Below are positions 7,779-15,753 of a stretch of DNA of 64,000 nt, in pieces. The DNA lies in the NCBI GenBank assembly GCA_017537345.1, contig JAFYKY010000017.1, forward strand, positions 1 through 64,000. The letters are read 5' to 3'. Both the position numbers and the translations under genes were made by a program. Source of the DNA: Clostridia bacterium (GTDB lineage Bacteria; Bacillota; Clostridia; Oscillospirales; CAG-382). How positions within the stretch are numbered: position 1 is the stretch's first letter; each line of letters starts with the position of its first letter. The notes beneath the pieces are model-generated. The model did not search any database, was not told the DNA's origin, and was given only the letters and a program-made list of their open reading frames with translations.

Positions 7779-9146
7779 TTAGTTTTCTTCAGATTCGGCT
7801 ACCTGCATCATAACAGCGCATTCGATACGCTTTTTGAACAGCTCACAGCCGTATTCGTATATACCGTTAATATCCCCGGTTGCGTGGTACGCGTTGGCGG
7901 CGCATCCGCCGGAGCAATACAGCTTTGCCCAGCAATCCTTACATTCCTCGCGGGCGTAAGCGTTACATTTTCTGAACTTATCCTGCGCTTCGGTATTTTT
8001 AACTCCGTTCCAGATATCGCCCAGACTGTATTTTTCGTCTCCCACGAACTGGTGGCAGGGGAACAATTCTCCCCAAGGAGTAACAGCCATATATTCCGTA
8101 CCGCTTCCGCAGCCGGTAATGCGCTTGTAAATGCAGGGACCGTTTTTAAGGTCAAGCATATAGTGGTAGAAGGTAAATGGTCTGCCTTCCTTTTTGCGCT
8201 TTATCATTTCTTTTGCAAGAATTTCATACTGCTCCTTTACCTTGGGCAGGTCTTCTTGAGTAAGTGCGCAGGGGTCATCGGGAGAGCAAACAACGGGTTC
8301 CATGCTCAGTTCGGTGAATCCAAGGTCAGCCATATGGAAAATATCCTTGGTAAAATCAACGTTATGGTGGGTAAAGGTACCGCGCATATAATAGTCTTTG
8401 CCGTTTCTGCTGTCTACAAGACGCTTGAACAGAGGAACTATTTTTTCGTAGCTTCCTTTACCTGCGTAGTCAACTCGGAACTTATCGTGTACTTCCTTGC
8501 GTCCGTCAAGACTGAGTACCACGTTGCTCATTTCCTTGTTAAGAAATTCGATGATCTCATCATCAATAAGCATGCCGTTGGTTGTAAGGGTAAAACGGAA
8601 ATTCTTTCCCGCTTCCTTTTCCACGCTTCTTGCGTATGCAACAAGCTGTTTTACCACGTCCCAGTTCATTAAAGGCTCGCCACCGAAGAAATCCACTTCA
8701 AGATTTCTTCTTGTGCCGGAATTCGCAATAAGAAAATCAAACGCCTGCTTGCCCACCTCAAAGGACATAAGCGCTCTGTCACCCTGATACTTGCCTTGGC
8801 TTGCAAAGCAATAAGAGCAGTTCAGGTTGCAGGTGTGTGCAACGTGAAGACACAAAGCTTTTATAACGTTTGTGTTGTTTTTATATTCGTAAGCCAATTT
8901 TTCGTATTTATCTTCGGAAAACAGCTTGCCTGCCTGCTCCAGATATTTTATATCTTCAAGACATTCTTTAACGTCATTTTCGGTAATATCGGGATATTTT
9001 GCGGTTACGGCGCTTATAATCTCTTGTTCGGAGCTGCTTTTGTATGCTTCTATAATATCGTATGCCACGTCGTCCACGGTATGTACGGAGCCGCTGCAGG
9101 TGTCAAGCACTATGTTGTATCCGTTAAGTTTATACTGATGTACCAT
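7779..9146 (-). CDS. scfB: Radical SAM maturase of the SCIFF ranthipeptide
   Basis: 455 residues. The N terminus (1-90) matches a peptide-recognition region, with the start MVHQYKLNGYNIVLD typical of the family. The radical SAM cluster motif is CNLNCSYC (C106, C110, C113), followed by FFGGEPLMNW and LTTNGMLI. The C-terminal SPASM domain carries further cysteines (CGSGTEYMAV, CHQF, CNAYAREECKDCW, YCSGGC). Known members (for example CteB) form thioether bridges between cysteines and other residues in the SCIFF peptide. The peptide gene lies 88 bases upstream. Identification is very firm; the physiological role of the product in this organism is unknown. Confidence 0.96.
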   Translation of the reverse strand: MVHQYKLNGYNIVLDTCSGSVHTVDDVAYDIIEAYKSSSEQEIISAVTAKYPDITENDVKECLEDIKYLEQAGKLFSEDKYEKLAYEYKNNTNVIKALCLHVAHTCNLNCSYCFASQGKYQGDRALMSFEVGKQAFDFLIANSGTRRNLEVDFFGGEPLMNWDVVKQLVAYARSVEKEAGKNFRFTLTTNGMLIDDEIIEFLNKEMSNVVLSLDGRKEVHDKFRVDYAGKGSYEKIVPLFKRLVDSRNGKDYYMRGTFTHHNVDFTKDIFHMADLGFTELSMEPVVCSPDDPCALTQEDLPKVKEQYEILAKEMIKRKKEGRPFTFYHYMLDLKNGPCIYKRITGCGSGTEYMAVTPWGELFPCHQFVGDEKYSLGDIWNGVKNTEAQDKFRKCNAYAREECKDCWAKLYCSGGCAANAYHATGDINGIYEYGCELFKKRIECAVMMQVAESEEN

Positions 9147-9189
9147 TTTTGTTTTTTCTCCGTTTAATCAAAAAATATGTAAACAACAC

Positions 9190-9216
9190 AAACGCTGCCC
9201 TTTTTAGGCAGCGTTT
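9190..9216 (-). terminator. Hairpin between peptide and maturase genes
   Basis: A 10-bp perfect stem (9190-9199 with 9207-9216) lies between scfA and scfB. The following minus-strand sequence is T-rich but broken by G. A partial terminator would give more peptide than enzyme message, a common RiPP layout. Confidence 0.7.
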
Positions 9217-9234
9217 ATGAAAACATTTAAAAAC

Positions 9235-9381
9235 TTATTTCTTGGTGTTTTCGCACTTCTGGTTAGCAACGCCGCAAGAGGTTTTGCAAGCGGACTGGCA
9301 AGAAGTCTGGCATTCGCCGCAACCGCCGTTCTTAACGGTTTCGGTAATATTCTTGGTTTCGATAGTCTTGATTCTGCTCAT
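9235..9381 (-). CDS. scfA: SCIFF ranthipeptide precursor (six cysteines in forty-five residues)
   Basis: A 48-residue peptide read directly from the sequence. It starts MSRIKTIETKN and carries six cysteines at 21, 24, 28, 32, 36 and 43 in the segment beginning GGCGECQTSCQSACKTSCG, which is the hallmark of the SCIFF family. AGGAGGAGC precedes the ATG. The N-terminal third is the leader that the maturase recognises; the Cys-rich part is the core that gains thioether links. No protease or exporter gene is nearby, in keeping with the family being encoded as a minimal pair. It has its own promoter. Confidence 0.96.
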   Translation of the reverse strand: MSRIKTIETKNITETVKNGGCGECQTSCQSACKTSCGVANQKCENTKK

Positions 9382-9421
9382 TTTAAAGCTCCTCCTGAAA
9401 TATAACTATTTACATTTACAG

Positions 9422-9450
9422 ATTTTATCACACTAAACTCTTTATGTCAA
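9422..9450 (-). promoter_or_regulatory. Promoter of the SCIFF operon
   Basis: On the minus strand TTGACA (9445-9450), 17 bases, then TAAAAT (9422-9427) with an extended TG. It reads into scfA at 9381. Confidence 0.75.
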
Positions 9451-9478
9451 TAAATTTTTTGCATTTTTCTTTTGTGTG

Positions 9479-9506
9479 TTGCGTTTTTAAGCAAAGTCGG
9501 TATAAT
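9479..9506 (+). promoter_or_regulatory. Promoter of the TIM-barrel gene
   Basis: TTGCGT (9479-9484), 16 bases, TATAAT (9501-9506), reading into the gene at 9539. Confidence 0.5.
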
Positions 9507-9538
9507 ATAAACATAAATAAAAATAAGGCGGTGTCTGT

Positions 9539-10351
9539 ATGAAGCGCGCAACCGGCATATCCACATCCTTTGATTATTTAAACAGAGAAACCTTCCGTGA
9601 ATATAATAAAGCGGGAGTAACCGCATTTGAATTAAGCGTTCAGCTTAACCACCACGATCTTATCGATCTCGGCGCCGTTACCCAATGGGCAAAAGAATCG
9701 GGGGTGGATACATGGTCGTTCCATCTGCCCTTTTATCCTTTTGAGGTTATAAATCCGGCATCTTTAGATGCATCTGTGCGCAAAAATACGGTGGAGCGTT
9801 TGTCCGAGCTTATAAAGAGAGCCGCATCTCACGGCTTTAAGCACGCTGTCGTTCACCCTTCCGGTGAGCCTATATCCGATACCGACCGTGCCGCTTCTGT
9901 GGAATACGCCAAGGAAAGTCTGTATTCTCTCGCCTGCGCCGCAAGTGAAAGCGGAATCGTTCTGGCGGTAGAGGATCTTCCCCGCACCTGTCTTGGCAAT
10001 TGCTCGGCGGAGCTTGCAGAGCTTATCTCCGTCCATCCCGACCTCCGCGTGTGCTTTGACGTAAATCATCTTCTCTTTGAGCCTCACGCCGAATTCTTAA
10101 AAGTCTTGGGCGGCAAGATCGCCACGGTACATATTTCCGATTACGATTTTATAAACGAGCGCCATTGGCTTCCTCTTGAGGGGAAGATAGACTGGTCGGA
10201 GCTGATGAAGGGCTTGGACGATATCGGCTATAACGGAGTTTTTATGTATGAGGTACCCCGCATCACCGCAAATATCACCCGCGAAGCACCCCTCGTCCCC
10301 GCAGACTATGTGAATAATCATAATAAGTTACTTAAAATAAACAAAGCGTGA
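9539..10351 (+). CDS. Sugar phosphate isomerase/epimerase-like TIM-barrel protein
   Basis: 270 residues of the AP-endonuclease-2/xylose-isomerase-like fold. Metal-site segments are visible: HPSGEP, VEDLPRT, CFDVNHLLF and VHISDYD, then YNGVFMYEVP at the end, which are the usual barrel-strand tips with His, Glu and Asp ligands. AAGGCGG precedes the ATG. The sugar substrate is not known. It stands alone, bounded by a promoter and a terminator, so the context does not help. Confidence 0.8.
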   Translation: MKRATGISTSFDYLNRETFREYNKAGVTAFELSVQLNHHDLIDLGAVTQWAKESGVDTWSFHLPFYPFEVINPASLDASVRKNTVERLSELIKRAASHGFKHAVVHPSGEPISDTDRAASVEYAKESLYSLACAASESGIVLAVEDLPRTCLGNCSAELAELISVHPDLRVCFDVNHLLFEPHAEFLKVLGGKIATVHISDYDFINERHWLPLEGKIDWSELMKGLDDIGYNGVFMYEVPRITANITREAPLVPADYVNNHNKLLKINKA

Positions 10352-10375
10352 GAAGTTTTTTCTCACGCTTTTTTA
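10343..10375. terminator. Terminator overlapping a stop codon
   Basis: An 11-bp stem (10343-10353 with 10361-10371) followed by T residues. The left arm includes the TGA stop of the TIM-barrel gene. It also serves the convergent galE message, where TTTGTTTATTTT follows. Confidence 0.85.
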
Positions 10376-10389
10376 TTGGGTAATTAACG

Positions 10390-11379
10390 TTATTTATCTT
10401 TGGCGAAGTTCCAAGACGATACACACATCTCATCAAGTGTTTTCGTCGCTTTCCAGCCCAGCTCTTTTTCAGCCGCCGAGGGGTCGGAATAGCAGGTTGC
10501 GATATCACCGGGACGGCGGGGGCAATCAAGAGTTTTTATCTTAATGCCGCTTGCTTTTTCAAAAGCGTTTATAATATCTAAAACGGAATATCCCACGCCG
10601 GTACCGAGGTTATATTCTTTTGCACCTGCCTTTGCGGCGCGGAGCGCCTTTATGTGTCCTTCCGCCAGGTCTACTACGTGTATGTAATCTCTTACACCCG
10701 TTCCGTCGGGGGTGGGGTAGTCCTTGCCGAATACGGTAATAGCTTCTGCCTCTCCCTTTGCCACGCGGATAATACGGGGCATAAGGTTGTTGGGAATACC
10801 GTTGGGCTTTTCGCCTATCAATCCGCTTTCGTGGGCGCCGATAGGGTTAAAATATCTTAGCAGAGTTGCTGAAAATTCAGGGTCGGAAACGCATACGTCC
10901 CGAAGTATCATTTCTACCATATATTTTGTGTTGCCATAAGGATTTGTGGGGTGAAGCGAGCAATCCTCGGTTATGGGCACTCTGTCGGGATCGCCGTAAA
11001 CCGTTGCGGAGGAGGAGAATACTATCTTCTTCACTCCGTGCTCCAGCATGGACTGTACCAGCGTAACCGTGCCGCCCACGTTGTTTTCGTAGTACATAAG
11101 AGGCTTTGCCACCGATTCACCTACGGCTTTAAGACCCGCAAAGTGTATAACCGCCTCTATCTCGTTTTCGGTAAATATCTTGTCAAGCCCGTCCTTATCA
11201 CGAATATCGCATTCGTAAAATACAGGCTTTACTCCCGTTATTTTCTGAATATTGTCAAGGGCGCTTATATCGGAATTATATAAATTATCCACGATAACGG
11301 TGTCGTAACCGTTTTTAATAAGCTCTACAACCGTGTGGGACCCGATATATCCGCATCCGCCGGTAACTAAAATTGCCAT
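10390..11379 (-). CDS. galE: UDP-glucose 4-epimerase
   Basis: 329 residues, an extended short-chain dehydrogenase. The NAD-binding motif TGGCGYIGSH (6-15), the catalytic S124 region (FSSSATVYG) and Y148-x3-K152 (YGNTK) are all present, and LRYFNPIGAH is the conserved substrate loop of GalE. It interconverts UDP-glucose and UDP-galactose in the cytoplasm for galactose use or for cell-surface glycans. AGGAG precedes the ATG. It is monocistronic with its own promoter and has no galactose genes beside it. Confidence 0.95.
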   Translation of the reverse strand: MAILVTGGCGYIGSHTVVELIKNGYDTVIVDNLYNSDISALDNIQKITGVKPVFYECDIRDKDGLDKIFTENEIEAVIHFAGLKAVGESVAKPLMYYENNVGGTVTLVQSMLEHGVKKIVFSSSATVYGDPDRVPITEDCSLHPTNPYGNTKYMVEMILRDVCVSDPEFSATLLRYFNPIGAHESGLIGEKPNGIPNNLMPRIIRVAKGEAEAITVFGKDYPTPDGTGVRDYIHVVDLAEGHIKALRAAKAGAKEYNLGTGVGYSVLDIINAFEKASGIKIKTLDCPRRPGDIATCYSDPSAAEKELGWKATKTLDEMCVSSWNFAKDK

Positions 11380-11402
11380 AATTTATCATCTCCTGTAAGG
11401 GT

Positions 11403-11430
11403 AGTATAACATATTTTTATAGTTTTTCAA
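11403..11430 (-). promoter_or_regulatory. Promoter of galE
   Basis: TTGAAA (11425-11430), 16 bases, TATACT (11403-11408) on the minus strand. The stretch from here to 11522 holds nothing else that I recognise. Confidence 0.55.
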
Positions 11431-11522
11431 GTGGTGATTATAAGTAAACATAAGAAACAAGTTGCTGGTCTTGAGAATAGCATCGCCTTTTTGGTTCAAT
11501 CATTTTGTTACCCATGAAATCT

Positions 11523-12497
11523 TTATTCTTGATTAAAATCGTTTTTTTCCAGTTCAATTTGTTTGATGCGTTCTGTCAGTACTTCAAGTCCCGCTTTAAA
11601 CGAATTGAAAAACTCACTTAAAAAATCTTTTGAATATGTTAATTGTATTGCTTTATCAAAAGCAGTGCAATACTTATCTAACAGCGCTACCATTTTTTCA
11701 TAATCGTTTTTTGAAAACAATTTGCAATGTGCGATTTTATTTCTAAAACCTTTTATTTTTTCAATATCTTCTTTAGGTTCAGAAAACTGTATTTTATCGG
11801 CAAAATACAGTTCCCAATCGGTTTTTTCTGTTCCATCCGGTGCTGGCCTTTTATGAACAAATAAAATATCTATTAGTTGGGAATAATCATAAGCATAAAA
11901 AATGTTGTCTAAACAGGGCACATTTATATCGGTATCCTTGCCACGTTTTTTTAATTTCTCACCGTGAGAATAGTAATTAAATCTATATGGGTAATCCGAA
12001 CCATAAACTAAATAGTAAGTGTTATACAGAAGTAATCTCATTTTTCTGTCAAAGTCGTCTAATTTGGGATAAAGCAGATTGCAATAATACGATGACACAT
12101 CATCATAAGTCTTTATGATGTCATAATCTTCAACAATACACATCTTTTGCCCAGAATATGTGGTAATAATCTTATGTTCAACAAGTGCAGAATCAAAACT
12201 TTCTAAGACACTAATATTGTTAGCTTGAGATCCGTATACCAATATATCCATGAACATTACCCGTGGTGACTGATGTACTGTAATTTTCACTCCATTCCAA
12301 CACGAATGCGCATCATTTATAGTAATAGTGAAAATCACTCCTACATCTTCGATTGCACACTGTTCTGAGGATAAATTAAGATGACGCAATAGAGTCTGCT
12401 TAAAAGTCCATGTGATTAAAACGGCATTTTCGGTTTGTTTTTCTTTTTTTGTTGTCTGCTTTTTATATTTAAATATATATGACAATTTAGAAGTCAT
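11523..12497 (-). CDS. HEPN-motif protein downstream of an MmeI-type enzyme
   Basis: 324 residues with no family I can name. The C-terminal part (about 140-290) looks like a HEPN domain: a first helix with YPKLDDFDRKMRLLLYNTYY and, after a long insert, FRNKIAHCKLF, which gives R252-x4-H257, the RNase-type R-x4-6-H motif. Residues 1-25 are lysine-rich; 25-130 are a mixed beta region of unknown fold; the end (300-320) is a short charged helix. The gene starts 32 bases after the restriction-modification gene, with AAAGGACG before the ATG, so the two are probably one transcript. Base use is clearly more AT-rich than the flanks, which suggests transfer. A toxin or defence effector is plausible but is inference. 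Confidence 0.6.
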   Translation of the reverse strand: MTSKLSYIFKYKKQTTKKEKQTENAVLITWTFKQTLLRHLNLSSEQCAIEDVGVIFTITINDAHSCWNGVKITVHQSPRVMFMDILVYGSQANNISVLESFDSALVEHKIITTYSGQKMCIVEDYDIIKTYDDVSSYYCNLLYPKLDDFDRKMRLLLYNTYYLVYGSDYPYRFNYYSHGEKLKKRGKDTDINVPCLDNIFYAYDYSQLIDILFVHKRPAPDGTEKTDWELYFADKIQFSEPKEDIEKIKGFRNKIAHCKLFSKNDYEKMVALLDKYCTAFDKAIQLTYSKDFLSEFFNSFKAGLEVLTERIKQIELEKNDFNQE

Positions 12498-12529
12498 TCT
12501 TGTCGTCCTTTATAAATTGATTTATGTAA

Positions 12530-15322
12530 TTACTTCGTTAACTCCTGATACATCTTCATAAGTTCTGCCACACATTCGGATTCCGTGTTTAATTTTCCCC
12601 AGAAACCGTATGCCTGCATTACCGCTTTATCGTTTGCTTGGTGCGCCTTCCGGAGTTCGGGCGGCATAGCAACTTCGTCGTAAAGATCTGCTAAAGAGCA
12701 ATCTGGATAGAGAGCACGAGCATCAAGAATTGCCTTTGCGGTCTGCTCAATTTTTGCCTTCTGTTCTTCAGTAGGTGAAGGCCACGGGAAGTTGTTATAA
12801 ACGATATTGACAGAATAACAATATCTCGTTTCCAATCTTCCGCAAACCGCATTTACCCACGCCATATGAACGTTAGATGTTAAAACACCAAAATGGTATA
12901 ACGTTGCATTTTCGCTTATTTTCACTCTGTTACTGCACATCACATCAGGTGTCATGAATCCCATTGGAATATATTTTCTCTTTTCCGAACTAATTTCGGG
13001 AATCACAATATATTCGCTTTTAGGGAAATTTTCAACGTGAAATCTCGTAGGTTTATCCGCAATTTTGACAGTTCCTGCACTTTTGCTGGAAAGCCGAACA
13101 TTTTTAACAGCCTCAACACGCTTCATGCACTCCGGCATCTTCCTCAGTTCATTTGGTGGACAATCTCCCAACCATAAGCAATAACGGTAGTAACGATTAA
13201 TAAACTCATCCGCCCCCAACCATGGTTTAAACCATTTGGCTGACAGAGGTTCTTTTTTTACAAATTCATTCATTTCCTCCTCGGTAAAAAGATAATAACC
13301 ACCATCGATAGGCTTATTCCCTATACCAAAAACAGGAGAATCACACAAAGGTTTGTTTCTACTCTCTATAAACACATTATCAGCATTAACCAAATATCCA
13401 TTAATTTTTTCAACAACCAAAGGACGATCGCCAGTATAAATCACCTTTTCTTTATAAGAAGGCGCAACACTAAAGCCAATGATAACGCAATGTACTGCCG
13501 CCATTCGCTTATCGGTTTTAATTTTATTGCCTTCGTTGTCTTCTGCTCTGTTATCCCAACGGAATGTGCGATGGGCGAAATCAATATGTACGCCGTTTTC
13601 AAATAAAGGCTTCCAAAGAATTGCAACGCTTTCTCCTTGGGAAACAGAGTTTGTTGAAACCAGCGCGGTCCTGATATTTGCGCCGTTCATTATGTCGGTT
13701 GCTTTTTTATACCAACAGGAAACGTAGTCAAGATTGCCTGCGTTTTTCCATTTAGAACCGAAAACAGAAAGTAAATCGTCCTTTTGCGCCTTGTTCATTA
13801 AACGTGCGCCAACAAACGGCGGGTTACCCATAATATAATTCAGCTTGTCTTTGGGGACAACGGTTTCCCAGTCTATGCGCAAAGCGTTTCCTTCCACGAT
13901 ATTCGCATAGGATTTAAGGGGGAGAAAATCGAGGTTTGCGTTTAATATTTCCTCGGTTTCCTTCATCATCTGGCTTTCTGCTATCCAAAGTGCGGTTTTT
14001 GCAACGGTTACGGCAAAATCGTTTATTTCTATTCCGTAAAACTGACCGATCGAAACCTTTATAATTCCGTCAAGATCCAGCATTATCTGCTCTTCGTTTA
14101 TTATCTTCAACGCCTCGTTTTCCAGACGGCGTAGCTCGATATAAGTCTGTGTTAAAAAGTTGCCCGAACCGCAGGCGGGGTCAAGAAAAACGAGAGAAGA
14201 CAGCTTTTCACGGAAGGCTTCCGCTTTGTCTTTTTGAATTTTCGGCACCTTTACAGCCTTTATTTCCTCCAGCTCTTCCTCCAGCTCGTCCAAAAACAGC
14301 GGTCTGATAACCTTATGAATATTCTCAACAGAAGTGTAGTGCATACCGCCGGAGCGTCTTGTTTCGGGGTTCAGGGTAGATTCAAACACCGCACCGAAAA
14401 TGGTGGGGCTTATCTGGGACCAATCGAAATCCTCGCTTGCGTTGTGCAAAAGGAGGTCAACTATTTCCTGTGTGAAATTGGGAATTTCGATATTTTCATC
14501 CGCAAACAAACCGCCGTTAACATAAGGGAACGCCGCCAAAGCGTCATCCATATAAGGATCACGCTCTTCGGTTTTGGTATCAAGCACACGGAAAAGGTCA
14601 ATAAGTGCGCGGCGCACGTCTTTTACGTTAAAGCTTTTTATGTAGTTGTGAAACTTTAAATGTCCGCCGAAAATGCCCGCATCCTCTGCATAAAGACAGA
14701 ATACCAGGCGGACGCAAAGCATATTAAGGGAGCGGAGGGATTCTTTGCTGCCCGGGTCGATATACTGCTTCAGAATAGCGTCGTACAGCTTGCCCACCAG
14801 CTCACCCGCTTTAATGGAAACCTGCTCTTCGCGGTGCAAAAGCTCGCTCTTTTCCTCCACAAGGAACTGCAAGCGGTAATACTCCTTGCCAAGGTCTTTA
14901 AGCAAAATGCTCTCCGGCTCGCCGTTGGGCTTTTCCATATCGTAAATAAGGAACTCTTCAAAGTTGCAGGTGATGATCCAACGGGGGTGCTGCGAGCGCG
15001 GCAGTCCCATGGAATATCTTTGAGCCTGCTGGAAAGGACTAAGCAAAGTTCCGTCCGATTGCCGTATGGGACTGCGCAGATTAAGCCCTTTCTTTTTCTG
15101 CTCGATCAGCACGTGGGTAGAGGGAATATGACCGTCAATAAAGCTGGTATGGTCAAGCTTTACTCGCTCTTCAAACAATATAAACTTTTCGGGTTCTTTA
15201 ACGCCCAAAACGTCACGGGCAAGGGAAAGCCAAAAGGACTGGCTGTCGCTCTTTTCGTCGCCGCGGTCCTTCCAGTATTCAGCAAAGGCTTTTGCGGCGC
15301 GCTTGCGTTCATTATCGTTCAT
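12530..15322 (-). CDS. MmeI-type (type IIL) restriction-modification enzyme, single chain
   Basis: 930 residues, close to MmeI and its relatives. The N-terminal PD-(D/E)xK nuclease shows D63 and E74-Q-K76 (FIDGHIPSTHVLIEQK). A helical linker follows, then an N6-adenine methyltransferase with motif I LDPACGSGNF (about 377) and motif IV GNPPFVG (about 497). The target-recognition region comes after about 620 and a small helical C terminus ends the protein. Such enzymes modify one strand of their site and cut at a distance. I start at 15322 because GGAGG lies 5 bases before that ATG; an ATG at 15334 lies ahead of the ribosome site. It heads a two-gene unit with the HEPN-motif protein. Confidence 0.88.
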   Translation of the reverse strand: MNDNERKRAAKAFAEYWKDRGDEKSDSQSFWLSLARDVLGVKEPEKFILFEERVKLDHTSFIDGHIPSTHVLIEQKKKGLNLRSPIRQSDGTLLSPFQQAQRYSMGLPRSQHPRWIITCNFEEFLIYDMEKPNGEPESILLKDLGKEYYRLQFLVEEKSELLHREEQVSIKAGELVGKLYDAILKQYIDPGSKESLRSLNMLCVRLVFCLYAEDAGIFGGHLKFHNYIKSFNVKDVRRALIDLFRVLDTKTEERDPYMDDALAAFPYVNGGLFADENIEIPNFTQEIVDLLLHNASEDFDWSQISPTIFGAVFESTLNPETRRSGGMHYTSVENIHKVIRPLFLDELEEELEEIKAVKVPKIQKDKAEAFREKLSSLVFLDPACGSGNFLTQTYIELRRLENEALKIINEEQIMLDLDGIIKVSIGQFYGIEINDFAVTVAKTALWIAESQMMKETEEILNANLDFLPLKSYANIVEGNALRIDWETVVPKDKLNYIMGNPPFVGARLMNKAQKDDLLSVFGSKWKNAGNLDYVSCWYKKATDIMNGANIRTALVSTNSVSQGESVAILWKPLFENGVHIDFAHRTFRWDNRAEDNEGNKIKTDKRMAAVHCVIIGFSVAPSYKEKVIYTGDRPLVVEKINGYLVNADNVFIESRNKPLCDSPVFGIGNKPIDGGYYLFTEEEMNEFVKKEPLSAKWFKPWLGADEFINRYYRYCLWLGDCPPNELRKMPECMKRVEAVKNVRLSSKSAGTVKIADKPTRFHVENFPKSEYIVIPEISSEKRKYIPMGFMTPDVMCSNRVKISENATLYHFGVLTSNVHMAWVNAVCGRLETRYCYSVNIVYNNFPWPSPTEEQKAKIEQTAKAILDARALYPDCSLADLYDEVAMPPELRKAHQANDKAVMQAYGFWGKLNTESECVAELMKMYQELTK

Positions 15323-15361
15323 ATTTTCCTCCATACAACGGCTGTTTGGTTATTTAAATAT

Positions 15362-15390
15362 ATTATAACGCATATTTGTAATTATTTCCA
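15362..15390 (-). promoter_or_regulatory. Probable promoter of the MmeI-type/HEPN unit
   Basis: TATAAT (15362-15367, minus strand) with a poor -35, TGGAAA (15385-15390), 17 bases upstream. Confidence 0.4.
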
Positions 15391-15436
15391 GTACTTTCTT
15401 CATATAGTTTAACAAAACTTTATTGGAGTGAAACGT

Positions 15437-15709
15437 ATGGAATCGGATATCCTTTGCAGGGCATGCCGTTTGGGAGAATACATACTTGAAACCGGTTGCA
15501 CAGTCCGTGCTACGGCGGCGAAATACGGTATAAGCAAAAGCACCGTCCACAAGGACGTAAGCCTTCGGCTCAAAAAAAGTGATCCCGCCTTGTATGCCGA
15601 AGTAAGCAAGGTGCTGGAGAAAAACCGTCTTGAACGGCATATACGGGGCGGAGATGCAACACGGCGCAAATATCTCGCCGAAAAACAGTTGACAAAATCA
15701 CACGGATAA
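15437..15709 (+). CDS. spoIIID: Sporulation transcription factor SpoIIID
   Basis: 90 residues. The helix-turn-helix TVRATAAKYGISKSTVHKDV (about 22-41) and the C-terminal LEKNRLERHIRGGDATRRKY basic helix are the two DNA-binding parts of SpoIIID. The protein switches mother-cell gene expression in sporulation, so its presence marks an endospore former. Start chosen at 15437 because GGAG (15425-15428) lies 8 bases ahead; a GTG at 15428 overlaps that site. I see no clear sigma-E promoter in the 100 bases upstream. Confidence 0.93.
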   Translation: MESDILCRACRLGEYILETGCTVRATAAKYGISKSTVHKDVSLRLKKSDPALYAEVSKVLEKNRLERHIRGGDATRRKYLAEKQLTKSHG

Positions 15710-15717
15710 TGTAAAAT
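15689..15717 (+). promoter_or_regulatory. Promoter inside the 3' end of spoIIID
   Basis: TTGACA (15689-15694), 17 bases, TAAAAT (15712-15717). It would drive the sugar kinase gene at 15754 independently of spoIIID. Confidence 0.7.
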
Positions 15718-15753
15718 AAACGTGATAAAATGTGGAAAAGAGGTTGGCTTTGT

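Noticed and set aside
7725..8672. A 315-codon plus-strand frame over the SCIFF maturase gene
   Set aside because: Hydrophobic but without family features; the maturase on the minus strand has all its cluster motifs.
11380..11522. An attachment site or integrase scar at the right of galE, as the edge of the restriction island
   Set aside because: No direct repeat, tRNA end or integrase remnant could be seen.
14660..15412. A 250-codon plus-strand frame over the nuclease part of the MmeI-type gene
   Set aside because: It is a shadow of the minus-strand coding sequence and lacks a ribosome site.
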